Shown one piece after another: positions 1 through 5,551 of a stretch of DNA of 5,551 bases (its first letter is position 1; each line of letters opens with the position of its first letter). Origin of the DNA: Nocardioides sp. (GTDB lineage Bacteria > Actinomycetota > Actinomycetes > Propionibacteriales > Nocardioidaceae); the NCBI GenBank assembly GCA_029264225.1, contig JARICB010000416.1, positions 1 to 5,551 of the forward strand, written 5' to 3'. The position numbers were made by a program, and so were the translations under genes. A model generated the notes under the pieces. That model saw nothing but the letters and a program-made list of their open reading frames with translations, was not told the origin of the DNA and made no database searches.

Positions 1-867
1 CAGTTGCTCACGCCTTACCTGATTGCGTTCTCCTGGCTGGCCTTCTTCGGCACCACCCAGACCATCTCTATGCCGGGCAAACCGGTCCAGGAAGTCTGGT
101 ACCAGAACGCAGCCTTCATCTGGCTGCCGCTGATGCTGCTGGCCGCGGTCCTGGCCTGGTCGATGCTCAAGTCGGTGCCGATCAAGGCCAACATCAAGCA
201 GCAGTTCGACATCTTCAACAACGTCGACACCTGGTTGATGACGCTGCTCTACATCATGACCTTCGGTACCTTCGCCGGTCTGGCCGCGCAGTTCGGTCTG
301 CTCATGGCCGACCTCTACGGCATCAACAACCCCGACATCGTCTCGGGAACCGGTGCCGCAGCGAAGGTCCTGATCGAGGGCTACGAGGTGCCCGACGTGG
401 TGAAGTTCGTCTTCCTCGGGCCGCTCGTCGGAGCCGGCGCGCGGGTGCTCTTCGCGCCGCTCACCGACCGTACTGGTGGCGCCATCTGGACCCTGATCTC
501 CGGTATCGGCCTGATCGTCTCGATCGCCATCACGATCCCGGCGCTCAGCCCCGACACCACCTCGGCTGCCACCCTGGACGCTGGCTTCAACCAGTTCCTC
601 TGGGGCATGTTGGCGATCTTCTTGTTCTCGGGTATCGGTAACGCCTCGACGTTCAAGCAGATGCCGATGATCTTCGAGAAGCGCCAAGCCGGCGGAGTGA
701 TCGGTTGGACGGCGGCCATCGCGGCCTTCGGACCGTTCTTCTTCGGTATCGGTGTCACCACCGTCGGCCCGACCGCGTTCTTCTCCATCGGTATTGCGTG
801 GGCGCTCATGTGCGTCGCCATCGTCTGGGTGCGCTACGCCCGCAAGGGTGCTCCGCGACCCGGCTGA
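1..867 (+). CDS. narK: NarK-family nitrate/nitrite transporter, 3' part (5' end outside window)
   Basis: This is an integral membrane transporter of the major facilitator superfamily, NarK/NNP branch, which takes up nitrate and/or exports nitrite across the cytoplasmic membrane. The reading frame is open from base 1, so the TTG at base 4 is not a credible start; 288 codons are visible and the N-terminal third or so is missing. About seven or eight hydrophobic segments can be seen, for example near visible residues 5-20, 37-56, 78-102, 132-150, 160-181, 195-213, 231-254 and 258-277, numbered from the TTG codon. Two family marks are present. GIGNASTF (210-217) is followed by KQMPMIF and matches the second nitrate-signature motif. 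GAGARVLFAPLTDR (143-156) carries an arginine (R147) in the place of the substrate-binding TM8 arginine. The sequence does not settle whether it is a nitrate/H+ symporter or a nitrate/nitrite antiporter. No nitrate reductase gene is in view. It converges on dadA and is followed by a hairpin terminator. Confidence 0.9.
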   Translation, partial: QLLTPYLIAFSWLAFFGTTQTISMPGKPVQEVWYQNAAFIWLPLMLLAAVLAWSMLKSVPIKANIKQQFDIFNNVDTWLMTLLYIMTFGTFAGLAAQFGLLMADLYGINNPDIVSGTGAAAKVLIEGYEVPDVVKFVFLGPLVGAGARVLFAPLTDRTGGAIWTLISGIGLIVSIAITIPALSPDTTSAATLDAGFNQFLWGMLAIFLFSGIGNASTFKQMPMIFEKRQAGGVIGWTAAIAAFGPFFFGIGVTTVGPTAFFSIGIAWALMCVAIVWVRYARKGAPRPG

Positions 868-886
868 TCTCCCGTTGCAGCATTGC

Positions 887-922
887 CAGCAGGCCCGCCC
901 GGGTTCCCAGGCGGGCCTGCTG
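887..922 (+). terminator. Hairpin terminator downstream of narK
   Basis: Bases 887-899 and 910-922 form a perfect 13-bp, GC-rich stem with a 10-nt loop, starting 20 nt after the narK stop codon. It is followed by CCATTTCG, so the U-tract is only three T long, which is common for actinobacterial terminators. The arm and tail share 14 nt with the groEL terminator described below. Confidence 0.75.
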
Positions 923-993
923 CCATTTCGATAGAAGGACCACCAGGGCCCCGCCAACGACCCACCAACCTTCGACCCCTTGTCGAGGCTTGC

Positions 994-1060
994 GAGATAG
1001 TCCGTGACGTTTGACAGGTCAAAACGGCCATTTCACCTGTCAAACGTCACGGACTATCTC
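994..1060. repeat. 67-nt long inverted repeat (perfect 26-bp arms) in the convergent intergenic region
   Basis: Bases 994-1019 and 1035-1060 are exact reverse complements over 26 bp. After one C-C mismatch (1020/1034), three more A-T pairs (1021-1023 with 1031-1033) leave a 7-nt loop. GC content is about 49%, clearly below the neighbouring genes. Neither side has a run of T after the stem on the transcribed strand (AAAATG on the right; GCAAGCC reading leftward on the minus strand), so it is not a textbook intrinsic terminator. It lies between two converging genes, where a bidirectional transcription stop would be useful. Alternatives are a dispersed palindromic repeat (REP- or MITE-like) or a protein-binding site. 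No clear target-site duplication flanks it. The structure is certain; the role is not. Confidence 0.9.
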
Positions 1061-1104
1061 AAAATGCGGCACGAGGGGTGCGGCTGGAGGAACGGGCTGA
1101 TCGG

Positions 1105-2355
1105 TCAGCGCAGGGGGTCGAACGGCGCCAGCTGGGAGGGGAGTACGCCGGTCGTCATCGTCTCGGCGAGCAGCCGACCGGTGGCCGGGCCGAGGGTGAT
1201 CCCCCACATTCCGTGGCCACCGGCGACGTAGACACGCTCGGACTTCGTGCGTCCGACGACCGGGAGACCGTCGGGCGAGCACGGCCGAGCCCCGACCCAT
1301 TCGTCGCGCCGCGAACCGAGTTCGGCTCCACGCAGCAGCGGCCGGGCGGCGTCAACGATCGCCTCGATCCGGCGAGTGTCCAGGCCCGCGTCGGCCGGAC
1401 GGAACTCCATCATTCCGGCGACCCGGAGCCGGTCCCCCGCGGGCGTGCACGCGACCCGTTGCGAGGGGAAGTAGACGGGCCCGGCCGGCACCCTTTCAAT
1501 CGGAATGGTGAAGCTGTAGCCGCGCCCGGCCTGCACGGGGATCTTGACCCCAAACGGCCGTGCCAGGTCGTTGAGCCAGGCGCCGGAGGCGATCACGACC
1601 GCGTCGTAGGCCTCCCTGGCCACCAGCACGTGGTCGCCCTTGTCCTTGATGGCATCGATCTGAACGCCGCTGACGATCCGGCCGCCACGCTCACGCACGG
1701 CCTCGGCCAGCGACTCGACGTACTCGCTCGGGGAGATGAACCGCTGACCGCGAAGACGGATGCCGGCACCGATCGCGGGCGAGAGGGAGGGCTCGATGGC
1801 CTGCGCCTCGTCACCGGTTAGGACGTCGAACTCGAGTTCCTGACCGCTGGCACGGATGTGCTTGATCTCGTCGAGCAGCACCTCCCGCTCCGCGGGTGTG
1901 CGGTACGCCGCGATGAACGACTCGGCATCGTGCGTCGGCGCACTCACCCCGCCGTCGCGAAGCAGATCGAAGGACTCCAGCGCGAGCGAGTTGATCGGCA
2001 CCAGCGCAGCCATCGCCTGTCGCCACTGCGTCATGGTGGAGTTGCGGGCGAAGCGGACCAGGAAGCTCAGCAGCCGCCGGTTGGCGGTCACCGGTACGTA
2101 GACCGGGGAGGCGGGGCTGATCACCGCACGTACGCCGTACTTGAGCACCGCCGGCTCGGGCAGGGGCGTCGCGAGTCCGGGAGTCAGCCAGCCGGCGTTG
2201 CCCCATGAGGAGCCGGCGGCGACCCCGGTGCGATCGAGGACCGTGACCTCGACGCCCTCCTCCTGGAGGAACCAGGCGGTCGCGAGACCGAGCATGCCGG
2301 CGCCGACGATGGCGACCCGTTGGGGGGACTGATGGTTGAGTGTGACCACCGCCAC
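1105..2355 (-). CDS. dadA: DadA-like FAD-dependent D-amino-acid dehydrogenase
   Basis: This is a 416-residue flavoprotein of the DAO family (FAD-dependent oxidoreductase). The likely reaction is oxidative deamination of D-amino acids to 2-oxo acids and ammonia, with electrons passed to the respiratory chain. An N-terminal Rossmann segment, VAIVGAGMLGLATAW, has GxGxxG at residues 18-23, and an acidic residue ends the second strand (D41). SSWGNAGWLTPG (49-60) follows, as in DadA proteins. The C-terminal flavin-contacting segments are RPCSPDGLPVVG (357-368) and GGHGMWGITLGPATGRLLAE (379-398), the latter typical of DadA. Length fits the family (about 410-430). The chosen start is a GTG at 2355 with only a weak GGGG as ribosome-binding site; a stronger GGAGG (2372-2376) lies 16 nt away, so the start could be wrong by a few codons. 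Related activities such as D-hydroxyproline dehydrogenase or another amine oxidation cannot be excluded. The groEL terminator lies 48 nt upstream, so co-transcription with groEL is unlikely to be strong. Confidence 0.85.
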   Translation of the reverse strand: MAVVTLNHQSPQRVAIVGAGMLGLATAWFLQEEGVEVTVLDRTGVAAGSSWGNAGWLTPGLATPLPEPAVLKYGVRAVISPASPVYVPVTANRRLLSFLVRFARNSTMTQWRQAMAALVPINSLALESFDLLRDGGVSAPTHDAESFIAAYRTPAEREVLLDEIKHIRASGQELEFDVLTGDEAQAIEPSLSPAIGAGIRLRGQRFISPSEYVESLAEAVRERGGRIVSGVQIDAIKDKGDHVLVAREAYDAVVIASGAWLNDLARPFGVKIPVQAGRGYSFTIPIERVPAGPVYFPSQRVACTPAGDRLRVAGMMEFRPADAGLDTRRIEAIVDAARPLLRGAELGSRRDEWVGARPCSPDGLPVVGRTKSERVYVAGGHGMWGITLGPATGRLLAETMTTGVLPSQLAPFDPLR

Positions 2356-2403
2356 AACATAGCCCCGAGATCCTCCGCTCGTCGGACGCCCCGTGAAATG
2401 GCA

Positions 2404-2437
2404 GCAGGGCCCCCGCCGGAGCGAGCGGGGACCCTGC
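2404..2437 (-). terminator. Terminator of groEL
   Basis: Bases 2404-2416 and 2425-2437 form a 13-bp stem with an 8-nt loop, 23 nt past the groEL stop. The one imperfection (2410/2431) is a G-U wobble in minus-strand RNA but a C-A mismatch in plus-strand RNA. That supports use in the groEL direction. The tail on the minus strand is TGCCATTTCAC, a short T-run. Confidence 0.8.
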
Positions 2438-2460
2438 AGTGATGCGTGGTGAGGCTGGAC

Positions 2461-4214
<1,754 letters not shown>

Positions 4215-4241
4215 TTGGCACTCTCATGCTGAGACTGCCAG
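4215..4241 (-). promoter_or_regulatory. Second CIRCE-like HrcA operator
   Basis: On the plus strand the half-sites are TTGGCACTC and GACTGCCAG, separated by exactly 9 nt. Seven of nine positions are complementary between the arms, and the left arm differs from the CIRCE consensus TTAGCACTC at one base. It lies 8 nt from the better operator, closer to groEL. The exact spacer length and location make a real, weaker HrcA site likely. Confidence 0.7.
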
Positions 4242-4246
4242 CCCCA

Positions 4247-4275
4247 TGTTTAGCACTCGGCAGGTGAGAGTGCAA
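4247..4275 (-). promoter_or_regulatory. Possible groEL promoter overlapping CIRCE
   Basis: On the minus strand TTGCAC (4270-4275) and TAAACA (4247-4252) are 17 nt apart, the ideal spacing for a vegetative sigma factor. Each hexamer matches the consensus at only three of six bases. The position, within the operator, is what HrcA repression would need. It would put the transcript start near 4240 and give a leader of about 150 nt. The call rests on spacing and context more than on hexamer quality. Confidence 0.35.
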
Positions 4276-4276
4276 A
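4250..4276 (-). promoter_or_regulatory. CIRCE operator (HrcA binding site)
   Basis: On the plus strand TTAGCACTC-N9-GAGTGCAAA matches the CIRCE consensus TTAGCACTC-N9-GAGTGCTAA at 17 of 18 arm positions, with the exact 9-nt spacer. HrcA bound here represses groE transcription, and activity of the GroE chaperonin itself feeds back on HrcA. It is 161 nt upstream of the groEL start codon and abuts the VWA-gene terminator with no gap. Confidence 0.93.
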
Positions 4277-4305
4277 CGCCCACCCGCCGGATCGGCGGGT
4301 GGGCG
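4277..4305 (-). terminator. Terminator of the VWA-domain gene
   Basis: Bases 4277-4288 and 4294-4305 are a perfect 12-bp GC-rich inverted repeat, extended to 13 bp by 4289/4293, leaving a 3-nt loop. It begins 20 nt after the stop codon of the minus-strand VWA gene and is followed by TTTGCAC on that strand. Those three T are also the first three bases of the CIRCE operator. Confidence 0.85.
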
Positions 4306-4325
4306 CAGGCAGGAACAGGCGAGAC

Positions 4326-5551
4326 TCAGGGCAGTTGGACGAGCTTGATGCCCTTCTGTACCTGGGACAGTGCCGTCTGGAAGATGGCGGCCATTTCCGT
4401 GCCGTTGGTGGCACAGAAGTAGAAGTCACCGTCGGTGTTGACCGACACCTTGTTCGCGGAATTACTGCAGTCCTTCGCGACGCTGGCAGCGCCCGAGGGA
4501 TGCGGGGAGGCCGCACGGGCGAGCATGTCGCGCACCAAATGTTCTTCCGAACCGCACTCAGCGTCGTTGGCCGCTCCGAAGGCGATGCTGATCATGATCG
4601 TGTCGGGTTCTTTTTTGAAGTCGGTGGCGATCTTCTCGAAGTTGTCGCAAGCCTGCTGGGTGTTGCCCTTCACCGCGAGGTCACCTGCATCGGACAGGTT
4701 GGCGCTGGCTCCTCCGGTGTATGTTTCCGTCGGCTGTCCATCGGTCTCGAAGATGACGACCTTGCGGACCGTGCCCGGTCGGTCCGCGGGAAGCGAGCCG
4801 AGGTTGTTGGCGTCCCAGCCCAAGACATAGCGCCCGGCAGCCTTCATCGGCGAGGCCAGGTGGGTGTTGTAGCCCCCGGACTTGATACCGGTGTGGACGC
4901 AGTCGAGCGCTTGCGCCAGCACGCTGCTCGTGTTCACCGTGCGGTCAGGGTTGAGGTAGTTGTTCGAGAACGGCGCGGGGAGCCAGGTTCCTCGCTGAGC
5001 CGCAACCTCCGCGCTGTCCGTGAAGGGTTCCTCAGTGGTCTTCGCCGTATTCTGTGCAATACAGTCCGGGTCATAGCCTTCATCGCCCGGCGTGCGACTC
5101 TTGTGCAAGGCCCCGAACGCGACGTACTGCATCGTCGGGTCCATGGTGGTCAGCATCGTCCTGATGCCATCGATCATGGCCCTCCGATCAACGGTGTCCA
5201 TGCTGGGGGTGCGGTCGGCCATGACGACGATATCGAGCGGGTTGGGCGCATTGTTGCCACAGGATCCCTTGCAGGCCGCAGAGACGACAGCCCCGGTGTT
5301 GCCCTGATTGAAGCCGATCACCGGGGCGAACAGGTAGTCCACCGCCTTGCTGCCGGTGACCTTGACGGTGTTGCAGACTGCCGCGGCATGAGTACCGCAA
5401 GGGATCGAGCAGATGACTGCGTTGCACTTCCAGCCCGAGGTCGTCGCGGTGACGGTGCCGCCAGGGGTACAGGTGCCTGGAATCTGGCTCATCACCGGCT
5501 TGTAGGGGAGCGACCCGGTGGAGCCGATTACGCAGAAGAGATCTGCCGAGG
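4326..5551 (-). CDS. Cys-rich von Willebrand factor A domain protein, TadG/TadE-like, 3' part
   Basis: The frame stays open to the window edge, with 18 sense codons before the first GTG/ATG pair at 5495-5490, so the true start lies outside; about 407 residues are visible. LDIVVMADRTPSMD (codons at about 5237-5196) is the first strand of a VWA domain with a metal-ion (MIDAS) motif in the form DxTxS. The other MIDAS elements are the Thr in NTHLASP (near 4865) and the Asp in VIFETDGQP (near 4742). The fold continues to a final helix, EMAAIFQTALSQVQKGIKLVQLP, at the C-terminus. The visible part holds 14 cysteines, eight of them ahead of the VWA domain, which suggests disulfides and export. Similar VWA proteins in actinobacteria follow a TadE/TadG-like N-terminal membrane helix and are linked to Flp pilus or surface functions. 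That N-terminus, and any tad genes, are out of view, so the role in adhesion or pilus assembly is inference. No start site, signal peptide or promoter can be judged here. Confidence 0.85.
   Translation of the reverse strand, partial: SADLFCVIGSTGSLPYKPVMSQIPGTCTPGGTVTATTSGWKCNAVICSIPCGTHAAAVCNTVKVTGSKAVDYLFAPVIGFNQGNTGAVVSAACKGSCGNNAPNPLDIVVMADRTPSMDTVDRRAMIDGIRTMLTTMDPTMQYVAFGALHKSRTPGDEGYDPDCIAQNTAKTTEEPFTDSAEVAAQRGTWLPAPFSNNYLNPDRTVNTSSVLAQALDCVHTGIKSGGYNTHLASPMKAAGRYVLGWDANNLGSLPADRPGTVRKVVIFETDGQPTETYTGGASANLSDAGDLAVKGNTQQACDNFEKIATDFKKEPDTIMISIAFGAANDAECGSEEHLVRDMLARAASPHPSGAASVAKDCSNSANKVSVNTDGDFYFCATNGTEMAAIFQTALSQVQKGIKLVQLP

Noticed and set aside
1061..1081. A second terminator for dadA (GCAC/GTGC stem, then CGCATTTT on the minus strand)
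   Set aside because: The stem has only 4 bp, too weak to call, although dadA otherwise lacks a clear terminator of its own apart from the long palindrome.
705..1231. Several short plus-strand frames across the narK end and the intergenic region
   Set aside because: They overlap narK in another frame or run through the terminator and the long palindrome, with no ribosome-binding site and no recognisable protein.
1078..1821. A 247-codon plus-strand open frame opposite dadA
   Set aside because: Its Arg/Gly/Asp-rich composition with no domain, and its place opposite a well-conserved flavoprotein gene, mark it as a shadow frame.
4611..4616. A run of six A on the coding strand of the VWA gene as a programmed frameshift site
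   Set aside because: The zero-frame codons are TTC AAA AAA GAA, which is not the canonical A-AAA-AAG phasing. The frame continues normally through the VWA fold, so plain Phe-Lys-Lys-Glu coding is enough.
5490..5495. A start codon (GTG/ATG) for the VWA gene at this position
   Set aside because: The same frame continues without a stop to the window edge, no ribosome-binding site is evident, and the protein would begin in the middle of its cysteine-rich region.

Overview
The window reads as chromosomal DNA of a high-GC Gram-positive bacterium (Actinobacteria). Codon third positions are strongly G/C. The GroEL is of the actinobacterial GroEL2 type with a Gly-Met tail, and its promoter region carries HrcA/CIRCE operators. 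A Nocardioides-like or related propionibacterial genus would fit, but no marker here fixes the genus.

Layout, left to right: (1) bases 1-867, plus strand, hold the 3' part of a NarK-type nitrate/nitrite transporter whose 5' end lies outside the window. (2) Bases 868-1104 are a convergent intergenic region with a GC-rich terminator hairpin and, separately, an unusual 67-nt hairpin with perfect 26-bp arms. (3) Bases 1105-2355, minus strand, encode a DadA-like FAD-dependent D-amino-acid dehydrogenase. (4) Bases 2356-2460 hold the groEL terminator. (5) Bases 2461-4089, minus strand, encode a complete 542-residue GroEL with no groES beside it. (6) Bases 4090-4325 are the groEL control region: a structured leader, two tandem CIRCE operators, a possible promoter over the first of them, and, abutting it, the terminator of the next gene. 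(7) Bases 4326-5551, minus strand, are the 3' part of a cysteine-rich, probably exported protein with a von Willebrand factor A domain of the TadG/TadE-like type; its 5' end lies outside the window.

The genes do not form one pathway. The three minus-strand genes run in the order VWA protein, groEL, dadA, but a hairpin terminator separates each pair, so they look like independent units. The best-supported regulatory story is heat-shock control of groEL by HrcA. No new defence, mobile or biosynthetic system is visible. The features most worth a second look are the long perfect palindrome at 994-1060 and the compact terminator-operator-leader arrangement upstream of groEL.
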